Source: Polaromonas sp.
GTDB taxonomy: Bacteria; Pseudomonadota; Gammaproteobacteria; Burkholderiales; Burkholderiaceae_C
Direction of reading: 5' to 3'
Length of the DNA: 64,000 nt
NCBI RefSeq assembly: GCF_010365105.1
Contig: NZ_JAAFGZ010000018.1
Coordinates: 54,455-118,454, forward strand
Below, piece after piece: positions 45,161-54,487 of this stretch (positions are counted from its first letter, which is position 1; each line of letters begins with the position of its first letter). Under the pieces are notes generated by a model. The model was not told the DNA's origin and did no database searches. It saw nothing but the letters and a program-made list of their open reading frames with translations. The translations under genes were made by a program, and so were the position numbers.

Positions 45161-46000
45161 TCAAGCCCCTGCCGCATTGGCGGAAAAATGCTTCAGATAC
45201 CGCGCCGGCAGGTCTGACACGCGCATCATCATCGGCAGATCGGCCGAGTTGAAGTCAGGGTCCCACGCCGGCGCACCCAGCACCCGGGCACCCAGGCGCA
45301 GGTAGCCCTTGATCAGGGCTGGCGGCTCGACGACCAGCGAATCGTCCAGTTGCTCCACCGGCAAGGCCAGGCGCGGCGTGACCCGGTATTCGATCCCGGC
45401 CAGATGCGCCTGCCGGACCTGGCGCCAGATGCTGGCGGCCGCATGCCCGCCCGGCACGCCCTGGTGCTGCATTGGAATGCTGGCGCAGCCAATCATGGTG
45501 TCGAGCTGGTTGCGCCCCATGAACTCGGCCAGCGCGCCCCACAGCGCCAGAATCACGCCGCCGTGCCGGTGGTCGGCATGCACGCAACTGCGGCCCAGCT
45601 CGACCATGCGCTCGCGCAGGGAGCGCAGCCGCACCAGGTCGAATTCGAGATCGCTGTAGGTGCCGCCGACGCGCCTGGCCTGGGTGGGGGTCAGCACCCG
45701 GTAGGTGCCAATCACCTGCGCGCTGGCCACGTCGCGCACCAGCAGATGCTCGCAGTAGTCATCGAACAGGTCGATGTCGTGGCCGGGCAGCGTTTTAGGC
45801 AGCGTGGCGCCCATTTCCAGCGCGAACACCTGGTATCTCAGCCGCTGCGCTTCCCGGACTTCGTCCTGGTGCCGGGCCCAGCTGACCGAAATTTTCCCCA
45901 CTGGCAAAACTGGAGTGAGCGCATGAACGCCCGGATGAAGCGACCTCCGGGGCGTTGCGACCGGCGAAAACGCAAAGGTGGGCGTGGGCAGTTCTTTCAT
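45161..46000 (-). CDS. GNAT-type N-acyltransferase, OlsB/hemolysin-like
   Basis: A 279-residue protein resembling OlsB, which acylates ornithine in ornithine-lipid synthesis. Seen: REAQRLRYQVFALEMG, YCEHLLVRDVASAQVIGTYRVL, ELGRSCVHADHRHGGVILALW with the acyl-CoA site, and IGCASIPMQHQG. Substrate is inferred; no OlsA is adjacent. ATG at 46000. It lies downstream of the orphan gene on the same strand, after a terminator, so is probably transcribed separately. Confidence 0.75.
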   Translation of the reverse strand: MKELPTPTFAFSPVATPRRSLHPGVHALTPVLPVGKISVSWARHQDEVREAQRLRYQVFALEMGATLPKTLPGHDIDLFDDYCEHLLVRDVASAQVIGTYRVLTPTQARRVGGTYSDLEFDLVRLRSLRERMVELGRSCVHADHRHGGVILALWGALAEFMGRNQLDTMIGCASIPMQHQGVPGGHAAASIWRQVRQAHLAGIEYRVTPRLALPVEQLDDSLVVEPPALIKGYLRLGARVLGAPAWDPDFNSADLPMMMRVSDLPARYLKHFSANAAGA

Positions 46001-46061
46001 AGCGGCTTCCTGGTTATCCGGGTCGATCACGCAACCCCTGGGGCGCCCGGCGTAAGGGCTG

Positions 46062-46087
46062 TAAAAAAGCCCCGGTGAAGGGGCTTG
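46062..46087 (-). terminator. terminator downstream of the orphan 82-residue gene
   Basis: On the minus strand AAGCCCC pairs with GGGGCTT around TTCACC, followed by a run of T. It is 15 bases after the stop of the minus-strand gene at 46102. Confidence 0.8.
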
Positions 46088-46101
46088 GAACAAGTGACGG
46101 G

Positions 46102-46350
46102 TCAACAGGCGGCGGGCTGCGGGATGGCATCCATGCGCCGGCCCTTGCCCCTGGCCGACGCCGACGGCAGGCCTTCGAGCCACGGCCGTGTGCCTGCCTT
46201 GAAGCGCAGGCCACCGGGGCTGCTGGCCATGGCGTGGGCGGTGCAGCGAAGAATGCGCAGCCGCTGTCGGTCCAGATCGTGAATCGGGCTGCAGGCGGCG
46301 CGGCCTGCGGTGGGTCCGGGCTCGCCGGCGGGGTGCGTATCGATAGCCAT
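46102..46350 (-). CDS. orphan 82-residue protein
   Basis: Not recognised. An 82-residue, Arg/Ala/Gly-rich product beginning MAIDTHPAGEPGPT, with LDRQRLRILRCTAHAMASSPGGLRF in the middle, and one Cys at its very end. Support for a real gene: AAGGAG with a 6-base spacer before ATG at 46350, and a good terminator directly after the stop. It sits between the arsenic genes and the OlsB-like gene. No domain or export signal is visible. Confidence 0.55.
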   Translation of the reverse strand: MAIDTHPAGEPGPTAGRAACSPIHDLDRQRLRILRCTAHAMASSPGGLRFKAGTRPWLEGLPSASARGKGRRMDAIPQPAAC

Positions 46351-46465
46351 GGCATGCTCCTTCAAGCGGTCATGGCGTAATTCTGGGCGATGCGCGTGAC
46401 GTCGCCGTGTCAGTTCGGCGGCAGTTGCGTGACAGCGTCGACGGCGCGGGTTCAGGCCGCCAGGC

Positions 46466-46483
46466 GCTATTGAATCAAGAGCA
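46466..46483. repeat. dispersed palindromic repeat beyond the arsH end
   Basis: GCTATTGAATCAAGAGCA, with a GCGCACGCCAG body to about 46535. It lies in the 191-base gap between arsH and the orphan gene, which is otherwise empty. Confidence 0.55.
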
Positions 46484-46541
46484 GTCAGCGCACGCCAGAA
46501 AAGCGGAAGCAGCTGATTTAATGTATTTTTTGGCGTGGTGG

Positions 46542-47282
46542 CTAGAGTGAACGCTGGTTGACCCGTTTTGACAGCGCTTCGGCGCTTTCGCGGCGCTCGC
46601 TGTAGCGGTCCGTCAGGTACGGCGACACGCCCCGAGTCAGCAGCGTGAACTTGACGAGTTCCTCCATCACATCGACCACCCGGTCGTAAAAGGCCGACGG
46701 TTTCATGCGCCCGGCCTCGTCGAATTCCAGAAAGGCCTTGGCGACCGACGACTGGTTGGGAATCGTCAGCATGCGCATCCATCGGCCCAGCACGCGCAGC
46801 TGGTTGACGGCATTGAAGGACTGCGAGCCGCCCGACACCTGCATCAGCGCCAGCGTCTTGCCCTGCGTCGGACGCACCGCGCCCTGCGCCAGCGGAATCC
46901 AGTCGATCTGCGACTTCATGATGCCGGTCATGGCGCCGTGGCGTTCGGGCGAGGTCCAGACCATGCCATCGGCCCATTGCGCCAGTTGCCGCAGCTCCTG
47001 CACCTTGGGATGCGTGTCGGGCGCGTCGTCGGGCAGCGGCAGGCCGCGCGGGTCGAGGGTGCGGGTCTCGCAGCCCATGGCCTGCAGCAGCCGGGCGCCC
47101 TCCTCGCTCAGCAGCCGGCTGTAGGAACGCTCGCGAACCGAGCCGTAGAGCAGCAGGATGCGCGGTGCATGCGGGCTGGCAGTGGTTTGCAGCCGCTCCA
47201 GCGCAGGCACGGCGAACAGCGCCGGGTCGAGGTTGGGCAGGTCCCTGGCGAGGGAAGTGGCAAGGGCATTAGCGTGCGTCAA
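46542..47282 (-). CDS. arsH: arsenical resistance flavoprotein ArsH
   Basis: NADPH-dependent FMN reductase that oxidises trivalent organoarsenicals, 246 residues. Seen: [19 protein letters not shown] with the FMN-binding loop, [23 protein letters not shown], and [22 protein letters not shown], the ArsH-specific motif. The start is TTG at 47282, with AAGGAG 6 bases upstream and inside the end of arsC, overlapping it by 14 bases. Same operon as arsC. Confidence 0.95.
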   Translation of the reverse strand: MTHANALATSLARDLPNLDPALFAVPALERLQTTASPHAPRILLLYGSVRERSYSRLLSEEGARLLQAMGCETRTLDPRGLPLPDDAPDTHPKVQELRQLAQWADGMVWTSPERHGAMTGIMKSQIDWIPLAQGAVRPTQGKTLALMQVSGGSQSFNAVNQLRVLGRWMRMLTIPNQSSVAKAFLEFDEAGRMKPSAFYDRVVDVMEELVKFTLLTRGVSPYLTDRYSERRESAEALSKRVNQRSL

Positions 47283-47700
47283 CTCGCACTCCTTGTTCGT
47301 TGACCACCGGCTCGCCGTCTTCCTTGGCGATGGCGGCGCGCTGCGGCAGCGGCAGGATGTCCAGCACCGTTTCCGACGGGCGGCACAGGCGCGTGCCCAG
47401 CGGGGTGACCACGATGGGCCGGTTGATCAGGATCGGGTGCGCCAGCATCGCCTCGACCAGCGCGTCGTCGCCCAGCGCCAGGTTGTCCAGGGCCAGTTCG
47501 CCGTACAGCGCTTCCTTTTGCCGCATCGCGTCGCGCACGGGAACGTCCATCCGGGCGATCAGTTCGAGCAGCTTGTCGCGCGTGGGCGGCGTTTTCAGGT
47601 AGTCGATGATTTCCGGCTCTGCGCCGGTGTTGCGGATCAGCGCCAGCACATTGCGCGAGGTGCCGCATTTCGGGTTGTGGTAAATCGTGATGTCAGCCAT
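47269..47700 (-). CDS. arsC: glutaredoxin-coupled arsenate reductase ArsC
   Basis: Reduces arsenate to arsenite using glutathione/glutaredoxin, 143 residues. Seen: [11 protein letters not shown] with catalytic Cys11, as in plasmid R773 ArsC, and late LINRPIVV and [12 protein letters not shown]. The longer frame to 47772 was dropped because it crosses the arsR operator. It is divergent from arsR and co-transcribed with arsH. Confidence 0.94.
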   Translation of the reverse strand: MADITIYHNPKCGTSRNVLALIRNTGAEPEIIDYLKTPPTRDKLLELIARMDVPVRDAMRQKEALYGELALDNLALGDDALVEAMLAHPILINRPIVVTPLGTRLCRPSETVLDILPLPQRAAIAKEDGEPVVNEQGVRVDAR

Positions 47701-47767
47701 GGGTTCGATGCTCCTGTTGAAATTAAAAGACGCTCGGCGTGTTCGGAAAATTGCAATGTTTCTATTA

Positions 47768-47783
47768 TTCAATTATATTTGAA
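47768..47783 (+). promoter_or_regulatory. ArsR operator
   Basis: TTCAATTATATTTGAA, a near-perfect inverted repeat, lies immediately before the arsR start in the 85-base gap between arsC and arsR. ArsR operators have this A/T-rich TTCAA..TTGAA form; inferred to control both strands. Confidence 0.7.
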
Positions 47784-47785
47784 AC

Positions 47786-48136
47786 ATGGAAACAATTACA
47801 CACACCGAACTTGCCCCCCTCGACGAGCTGTCCGCCGTCAAGGCGCTGGCTGCACTGGCTCAAGTGCAGCGCCTGCGGGTGTTCCGGGCGCTGGTGGTGG
47901 CCGGCCCCGACGGGCTGACGCCGGGCGTGATGGCCGAACAACTGGCCGTAGCCCCCAGCGCACTGTCATTTCACCTCAAGGAGTTGGCGCATTCCGGCCT
48001 GGTCAGCAGCGAGCCGCGCGGCCGCAACCTGATCTACCGCGCCGACATTGGCCACATGAACGCCCTGCTCGCCTACCTGACCGAGCATTGCTGCGAAGGC
48101 CAGGCCTGCGGTGCCTCCGCCAGCGTTGCCTGTTGA
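47786..48136 (+). CDS. arsR: arsenic-responsive repressor ArsR
   Basis: A 116-residue winged-helix repressor. Seen: KALAALAQVQRLRVFRALVVAG, then the helix-turn-helix LAVAPSALSFHLKELAHSGLV, and LIYRADIGHMNALLAYL. The C-terminus carries Cys-Cys (TEHCCEGQAC), likely metalloid ligands, unlike the CVC in the helix of the R773 type. ATG at 47786 follows the operator. Confidence 0.93.
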   Translation: METITHTELAPLDELSAVKALAALAQVQRLRVFRALVVAGPDGLTPGVMAEQLAVAPSALSFHLKELAHSGLVSSEPRGRNLIYRADIGHMNALLAYLTEHCCEGQACGASASVAC

Positions 48137-48184
48137 TATTTTCAAGCTTTTTTAGCGGCTTGCGCAATGCTGGCGTGCGCTGGC

Positions 48185-48203
48185 CACTATCAATTTCATA
48201 GTG
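48185..48203. repeat. dispersed palindromic repeat between arsR and the truncated arsC
   Basis: CACTATCAATTTCATAGTG, with the upstream body TTTTCAAGCTTTTTTAGCGGC..GCGCAATGC beginning near 48140. A diverged but symmetric copy. Confidence 0.5.
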
Positions 48204-48232
48204 AACCTGTCACCAACCAACGAGTCACCGCC

Positions 48233-48445
48233 ATGCCTGAACGCCCATTGAACGTCTTATTCCTGTGCACCCACAACTCTGCCCGCAGCATTCTGGCCGA
48301 AGCCATCCTGAACCACATCGGCAAGGGCCGCTTCAAGGCTTTTTCAGCCGGCAGCAGCCCGCGCGACCACCAGCAGCCCAACCCACTCGCCCTGCAGCTG
48401 CTGCAGAACGCAGGCATTTCCACCGAAGGCCAGCGCAGCGCCTGA
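48233..48445 (+). pseudogene. truncated thioredoxin-type arsenate reductase
   Basis: The first 70 residues of a low-molecular-weight-phosphatase-type Ars[20 protein letters not shown] holds the C-x5-R loop, then [21 protein letters not shown]. It stops at 48445 right after [12 protein letters not shown], where family members normally continue for about 90 more residues with GLRSKSW and so on. The lost end joins closely to acr3 (27 bases), so an internal deletion is likely. It would lack the redox cysteines of the full enzyme. Confidence 0.8.
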
Positions 48446-48471
48446 ATCTCCGCACGCAGAAAGAAAAAATC

Positions 48472-49497
<1,026 letters not shown>

Positions 49498-49603
49498 GAA
49501 GTGCCCTTCTTTTTATTGCACCAACAAGCCTTTAACGCCCAGGTGTGGTGGGCGCAGGCCGCTACCAACATTTAAATTATTCAACCGGACAACTCACCGC
49601 AGG

Positions 49604-49714
49604 ACCTCGTTTTTTTCCCGCTTTGTACCGCAAACCAAACGCTCTGGCGCCGTACGAGACGCCATCTTGCTGCGCTTCCTGGGCAGCGCCGACCCGTATG
49701 GCGAGCACATAGAA
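49604..49714 (+). pseudogene. probable fragment of a PrpF-like isomerase gene
   Basis: In one frame, SGAVRDAILLRFLGSADPYGEH resembles the N-terminal part of PrpF/2-methylaconitate isomerase proteins (RDALLLRVxGSPDPYG). There is no start or continuing domain; the frame runs into unrelated codons. The rest of the 256-base gap between acr3 and the nitroreductase gene is empty. Recognised from memory, so moderate certainty. Confidence 0.4.
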
Positions 49715-49753
49715 ACCCGCGACCTCGAACTGCTGGCGCGCCCTCCCTTCAGC

Positions 49754-50431
49754 TCAGTCCGCAAACCCCACAAACGTCGCCGCCTCGTCCACAGATTTCC
49801 TCTGCGAAACCACGGCATTGGCCGGAAAACTCTCGTCGGGCCAACCCATGGCGATGCAGGTTTGGATCACCTGGTCGTCGGGAATTCCGGCTTCGGCGCG
49901 CACGACAGGCGATTGCATGATTCCCTGGCTGTTGATCACGCAGCCCAGGCCACGCGCCCAGGCGGCATTGACGATGCAGTTCACCACGCCGCCGCAGTCG
50001 AATGGCGCAATGTCGCTGCCCTGAATGGAGCGGTCATAGGTCACCACGATCGAGACTGGCGCGTCGAACTGGCGAAAGCCGCGCAGTATCCAGTCTTGCC
50101 GCTTGGCCTTGTTGTCGCGCTCAATGCCCATGGCGGCAAACAGCTGTTTGGCAACGCCGATCTGTCGTTCGCGGTGCGAACCTTCGTAATGGGGGCCCAG
50201 GCGAAACTCGCGTGAATCGGGCACGCCGGCCAGGTTGCGCTCCACGTTGCCTGCGCGAATGCGGTCAAGTACCTCGCCGGTAACGACGTAAAAATTCCAG
50301 GGCTGGGTGTTCAGCGAGGTGGGGGCACGCATGGCCAGCGCCAGCACCTCGCGGATGAGCGCCCTGGAAACGGGCTTGTTCAGGTAGCCGCGAATACTGC
50401 GGCGCTGCTGGATGACGTCATCGAATTTCAT
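49754..50431 (-). CDS. nitroreductase family protein
   Basis: A 225-residue FMN-dependent oxidoreductase. Seen: MKFDDVIQQRRSIRGYLNKPVSRALI with the FMN-phosphate Arg residues, MRAPTSLNTQPWNFYVV, and ARGLGCVINSQGI. Substrate unknown; members reduce nitroaromatics or quinones. ATG at 50431 was chosen; the longer frame to 50503 adds residues of no family. Confidence 0.88.
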   Translation of the reverse strand: MKFDDVIQQRRSIRGYLNKPVSRALIREVLALAMRAPTSLNTQPWNFYVVTGEVLDRIRAGNVERNLAGVPDSREFRLGPHYEGSHRERQIGVAKQLFAAMGIERDNKAKRQDWILRGFRQFDAPVSIVVTYDRSIQGSDIAPFDCGGVVNCIVNAAWARGLGCVINSQGIMQSPVVRAEAGIPDDQVIQTCIAMGWPDESFPANAVVSQRKSVDEAATFVGFAD

Positions 50432-50590
50432 GCGGGTCTCGTAGGGGTTGGGACTGCGCGGGCGGTATGGCACGGGTGTCCTGATGTCGGCACATTCTCC
50501 CAAGGGCGGTCTGCGCTGCGGGTCAACTGCGTGACACGCCCGGCCCTTGCCGCCTGCACAAGGGCGCGGGCACAGGCTTTGCCCTACGCG

Positions 50591-51733
50591 TCATCGCGCA
50601 GTTACTGCACGCAAGCCCTCTACACCCAAGCTCGCCGCTTCAATGGCACCGGCGACGTAGCCCGGAAACTGCGGCGACCACTCGCTGGCGATGCCGGTCA
50701 CGCGGCCGCTCCAGGGGCCAGACGACGCCGTGGTGGCTGGCGCTTGTGCGTGCTGGCTCACGCCGTCCAGATCGGTAGCAGTGGCGGTGTAAGGGTCCAG
50801 CGCCCAATCCTTGATGAATTCGGCCTTGGGCGTGGCCGCCTGGCTGCCGAACAGGCGTGTAAATTGCGCGCGGCAATGCGCGCGCAGTTCGTCCTCGGGC
50901 ACGTTCTGGCGCACGTTGGCAGGCAGGCCAAAGAAGCCGAACAGCGCTGCGCTGCCGCACGGCATCGACGCATCGTGGATTTCGCCCAGCGGGCCGCGTG
51001 CGCTTCTGGCCTCTCCGGACAAGCCTTGCTCGCGCCAGAACGGGGTGTCGTAAATGGCGATGTATTTGGCATGAGGCGCCATCCAGGTGGCCGTTGCACG
51101 CCATTGCCGGACGAGCGCTGCTGGCAAGGCCGGCATAAATTCAATGCGGTGCGCCAGCAGGCGCGGCGGCAGCGCCAGCAACACATGCTCTGCGCGCCAG
51201 GTCGTGGAGTGGCCTTTGGCGTCATTCCCGCCATCGCTGTCCAGTTCCACATGCTGCTGCGTGCTGCGCAGGCGGCGTACCGTCTGCCCGGTGTGAATGC
51301 GCGTAGCATCCAGGCGGCGGTGCAGCGCGTCGGTCAGCGCGCCCATCCCGCCCATCAGGCGCATCGAGGCGGGCGAGTTCACGTAGCCCCGCGTGCGCAC
51401 AGGCGGCTCATGGGACGAGCGTTCCACCACCGTATCGCCGGCCTCAAACTGCTCAAAACTCTTGAGGCCCAGCGCATCGACCAGGCGCCCCAACTGGTGC
51501 TGGTAGCCGGGCCAGAACCAGGTGGGTCCCAGGTCGATACGGTCTGATTTTTCTGCGTCGGTCGCGGCATTAGTTGCCGATTGGCCCGAGACGGGGACGG
51601 ACGCGATACGCCCGCCAAGGCTGTCGCGTGCTTCCAGCAGCACGTAGTCTTGAATGCCTTGTTGCTCCAGCAAATAGGCGGCATAAAGGCCGCTCAGGCC
51701 TGCGCCGACGATGGCGATGCGCGCTGTCTGCAT
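50591..51733 (-). CDS. flavin-dependent amine oxidase family protein
   Basis: A 380-residue FAD enzyme. Seen: N-terminal dinucleotide motif IVGAGLSGLYAAYLLE, LLEARDSLGGRIAS, LGPTWFWPGYQ, GGMGALTDAL, and a C-terminal SEWSPQFPGYVAGAIEAA that positions FAD. Family members oxidise amines, but the substrate here is unknown. It is 2 bases downstream of the cupin gene on the same strand, so the pair is probably co-transcribed. Confidence 0.88.
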   Translation of the reverse strand: MQTARIAIVGAGLSGLYAAYLLEQQGIQDYVLLEARDSLGGRIASVPVSGQSATNAATDAEKSDRIDLGPTWFWPGYQHQLGRLVDALGLKSFEQFEAGDTVVERSSHEPPVRTRGYVNSPASMRLMGGMGALTDALHRRLDATRIHTGQTVRRLRSTQQHVELDSDGGNDAKGHSTTWRAEHVLLALPPRLLAHRIEFMPALPAALVRQWRATATWMAPHAKYIAIYDTPFWREQGLSGEARSARGPLGEIHDASMPCGSAALFGFFGLPANVRQNVPEDELRAHCRAQFTRLFGSQAATPKAEFIKDWALDPYTATATDLDGVSQHAQAPATTASSGPWSGRVTGIASEWSPQFPGYVAGAIEAASLGVEGLRAVTAR

Positions 51734-51735
51734 GG

Positions 51736-52431
51736 CTAGGCCTTCAACGCCGACAAGGCTGTAACCGCTGTCAAAGCCGTCTGGGTCAGGTGACCGGTCT
51801 TGAGGTAAACGGTGGCGCCCGCTGCGTTGGCGGCGATCTGTGGCAAGTCCCCCTCAGGCAGGCGTATCCAGCTGCCGCGCTCGCAGGTTTGGTCTCCCAT
51901 CACCACGCTGCCTTCCAGCACCAGCAGTTCGGCGCTGTTCGGCGATTCGGCAAACAAGGTTTGGCCCGGCGCAAGGCGTTGCAGGCAGACCTGCTCTTTA
52001 TCGTCTTTGAACAGCGGGCAGACCTCGCGGCCTGCCTGACGCTGCCAGGCTGCCGGATCGCTCGTGTCTATGCGCACAGAGTGGCTGTCGCTTGGCTGCA
52101 TCTGCCACAGCTTGACAAAGATGGTGGCGCCTTCAACGCTGAAGGGCTGGTGAGACGAAGAAGGCGGATTACGCAAATACCAGCCTGCCGGATAGTGCCC
52201 ATACTCATCCGAGAAGGTGCCGGTCAGCACGAAGATTTCTTCACCACCCGGATGCAGATGGCGCGGAAAGTGCGAATCAGGTGCGTAACGCACAAAGCTG
52301 GTTGCGCGGGCTTTTTCTTCGCCCACCCGGTCCAGCATCACGCGCTCGACACCGGCCATGGGTGAGGCCACCCATTGGTGCTGATCGGGTGTGACGATGG
52401 CACGGAGCAAGAAATTTTCGTGAATGCGCAT
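51736..52431 (-). CDS. ChrR-like double-cupin protein
   Basis: A 231-residue protein with two cupin folds. Seen: SFVRYAPDSHFPRHLHPGGEEIFVLTGTFSDEYGHYPAGWYLRNPPSSSH with the HxH...E...H metal set in the first fold, and a second fold with LLVLEGSVVMGD. The pattern resembles the cupin of anti-sigma factor ChrR, but the N-terminal zinc domain is missing, so a role in signalling is uncertain. It pairs with the amine oxidase gene. Confidence 0.8.
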   Translation of the reverse strand: MRIHENFLLRAIVTPDQHQWVASPMAGVERVMLDRVGEEKARATSFVRYAPDSHFPRHLHPGGEEIFVLTGTFSDEYGHYPAGWYLRNPPSSSHQPFSVEGATIFVKLWQMQPSDSHSVRIDTSDPAAWQRQAGREVCPLFKDDKEQVCLQRLAPGQTLFAESPNSAELLVLEGSVVMGDQTCERGSWIRLPEGDLPQIAANAAGATVYLKTGHLTQTALTAVTALSALKA

Positions 52432-52778
52432 GGATGTTCTTTCAGAAATACGTGAAGTGAAAAGCTGGCGGCATGCAGCAACAGGCATCAGGCACGATCA
52501 GGGACATATGGGTGCCACATGCCATGGAGTGAACGACTTCCACCTGTCGATCAGGGAGCGGCGCAGGCCCCATCGAGCCCGGCCATTCCCGCCAGTTTTT
52601 GCTCGTGCGGGCGATTGCGCCAGACAGGCCAGGGCGTTGCTGCAAGCGGCCAAAGCGGCAAAACTCCGAAACACCACTGGGTGCAACAAGACATGCAGGG
52701 GCAAGCGGGCAGAATAGGCAGTCATGAGGCAGAAAGTTTAGCGGCAGGTGGCCATATCTCTTGACAGCCAAGTTTTTT

Positions 52779-52796
52779 TACTACAAAAATAATAGC
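52779..52796. repeat. dispersed palindromic repeat
   Basis: TACTACAAAAATAATAGC in the 842-base gap 52432-53273 between the cupin gene and ynfA. Confidence 0.5.
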
Positions 52797-52927
52797 TATA
52801 TACGCTTTATCAGTATGCGTATAAAGCAGATTTGACGTTAATTTCTTGAGCCCCGTTTTGGAAAGCGCTCCCCGGCAGAAAGAGCGCTGCGTGCTGAATA
52901 AATAAGTTTTTTTGCCTGCGCTTGCGG

Positions 52928-53023
52928 CATCCTCCGCCAAAGCGTGGCGCGGCCGATTCCCATAATTTCGCCAGCCTGCCGCCGGTCGCGACGCACCGAT
53001 TCCAGAGTCTCGCGCACCCTCTG
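52928..53023 (-). pseudogene. remnant of a sigma-54-activator C-terminal (Fis-type) domain
   Basis: On the minus strand QRVRETLESVRRDRRQAGEI followed by MGIGRATLWRRM matches the helix-turn-helix tail of PrpR/AcoR-type activators (xALxxxxGDRxxAAxxLGIxRTTLWRRM). No ATPase domain precedes it. Beyond it and the two repeat copies, the 52432-53273 gap shows no gene. Confidence 0.5.
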
Positions 53024-53201
53024 CTGCCCGGTACCATGCCGATCTGATGAATGGATCCCGAGAAAGCCGCGCGACGGGTGCACACCGTAAAAGGTCTACA
53101 GCGCTTGATTGACCAAGCTTGAAGACTCGGCGCCGGTTGTCCTTTGAGCCGTCGTTTATTGCACTGAAAATTCAAAGCGCCCTGTGCCCGCGTTCGCTTT
53201 G

Positions 53202-53220
53202 AGCTACTATTTTTACAGCG
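53202..53220. repeat. degenerate copy of the dispersed repeat
   Basis: AGCTACTATTTTTACAGCG keeps the left half only. Confidence 0.35.
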
Positions 53221-53273
53221 GTTAGCAGTTACCGTCCAGCCTTTCATCGACCCGGCCGCGCCGGGCCGTCCGC

Positions 53274-53591
53274 TCATTTGGGCTGGTACATGATCAGCCC
53301 CATGCCGGCCAGACTGAGGCTCACGCCCGCCACATCCCAGACCGTAGGGCGCACCCCGTCCACCGCCCATAGCCAGGCCAGCGCCACGCTGATGTAAACG
53401 CCACCGTAAGCGGCATACACCCGTCCGGTGGCGGCCTCATGCAGCGTCAGCAGCCAGGCGAACAGGACCAGGCTGACGGCCGCCGGGACCAGCATCCATA
53501 CCGAAGCCTGTTTGACCAGCCACAGGTAGGGCAGGTAACAGCCGATGATCTCGGCCAGCGCGGTGGCCAGGAACAGGAAGAAGGTTTTCAC
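53274..53591 (-). CDS. ynfA: UPF0060 membrane protein YnfA
   Basis: A 105-residue, four-helix inner-membrane protein. Seen: [49 protein letters not shown], and [19 protein letters not shown] is the signature of YnfA. Its fold resembles small multidrug pumps; transport is unproven. 3 bases separate it from the upstream usp gene on the same strand. Confidence 0.93.
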   Translation of the reverse strand: MKTFFLFLATALAEIIGCYLPYLWLVKQASVWMLVPAAVSLVLFAWLLTLHEAATGRVYAAYGGVYISVALAWLWAVDGVRPTVWDVAGVSLSLAGMGLIMYQPK

Positions 53592-53594
53592 GAC

Positions 53595-54449
53595 TCAGCG
53601 CAGGATCAGCACCGGCACTTCGCTGAGCCGCAGCAGCGTGGTCGTCGTGCTGCCGACGATCAGCTGGCGGATACGCGAGTGGCCGTAGGCGCCCATCACC
53701 AGCAGCGATGCGCCCTGCGCCTTGAGCAGCGCCGGAAGCACCTCCTCGGGCTCGCCGTTCACCAGCTCAACTGTCGCCTCAAAACCCGCCGCCACCAGCG
53801 CAAGCCGGGCGTCTTCAAGCTGACGGCGCGCCTGCGGCGTGTCGGTGCCAGCCATGGCCAGCAGCACCGGCAAGCCCTTGAGTAGCGGGCTGCGGGCCAC
53901 GGTTTCGAGGGTCTGGCACGCTGTCGGGCTGCCGTCAAAGGCGATGACGAAACGCTTCGGTTCTTCGAATGGCGCGCCTGTCGAGACCAGCACCGGGCGT
54001 TTGACGGAACGAATCACGCGCTCGACATGGTGATCCAGATGAATCTTGGAGGCCCCGCTAGCACGGTAGTGCTCGCCCAGCACGAAAAGTCGCGCATCGG
54101 GCTCCATCTCCAGCACGGTATCGGGCAACTCGCCATGGCGCAGCCGCACATCGAGCCGCGCCACGCCGGCCGCTGCGGCGCGCTGGCGGGCATCAGCCAG
54201 CAGTTGCCGGCCGGCTTCCTGCGCCAGCTTGCCGCGTTGCGCATCCAGCGCGCTCAATTCAACGAGCAGCGCGTCCTGCGCGCCCAGCCCGATGGCGCCG
54301 CTGTAGTCGATGGTCAAGGGGCTGTCGGTGCGCTCCAGCACATGCAGCAGTTCCAGCGGCGCCTCCAGGCGCTGTGCGGACCAGGCGGCCCAGTCGATCA
54401 CGGCGACGCTGTTGGCCAGGCCGTCAATGCAGGCATAAACCTTGTTCAT
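53595..54449 (-). CDS. tandem universal stress protein (two UspA domains)
   Basis: A 284-residue cytosolic protein with two Usp folds, residues about 1-150 and 160-284. Seen: the first half begins YACIDGLANSVAVIDWAAW; the second ends with ATP-binding MGAYGHSRIRQLIVGSTTTTLL (G-2x-G-9x-G-S/T). The first half lacks that motif, so only one site likely binds nucleotide. It follows sulP on the same strand by 38 bases; UspA-SulP pairing is common. Confidence 0.9.
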   Translation of the reverse strand: MNKVYACIDGLANSVAVIDWAAWSAQRLEAPLELLHVLERTDSPLTIDYSGAIGLGAQDALLVELSALDAQRGKLAQEAGRQLLADARQRAAAAGVARLDVRLRHGELPDTVLEMEPDARLFVLGEHYRASGASKIHLDHHVERVIRSVKRPVLVSTGAPFEEPKRFVIAFDGSPTACQTLETVARSPLLKGLPVLLAMAGTDTPQARRQLEDARLALVAAGFEATVELVNGEPEEVLPALLKAQGASLLVMGAYGHSRIRQLIVGSTTTTLLRLSEVPVLILR

Positions 54450-54487
54450 GGGGTGTTCCTTTTGTCCAGTGAATGCGGATGATGCCG

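Noticed and set aside
46102..46977. 291-codon frame crossing arsH and the orphan gene
   Set aside because: The first two thirds are arsH in another frame; only the last 82 codons have their own ribosome site and were kept as a gene.
52442..52771. 109-codon minus-strand frame with CLFCPLAPACL
   Set aside because: The cysteine spacing looked briefly like an FNR-type start, but no further domain follows and no ribosome site is present.
53100..53270. Upstream extension of the minus-strand frame over the Fis-like remnant
   Set aside because: It has no motifs, and the remnant itself lies in a different frame from the longest open one.
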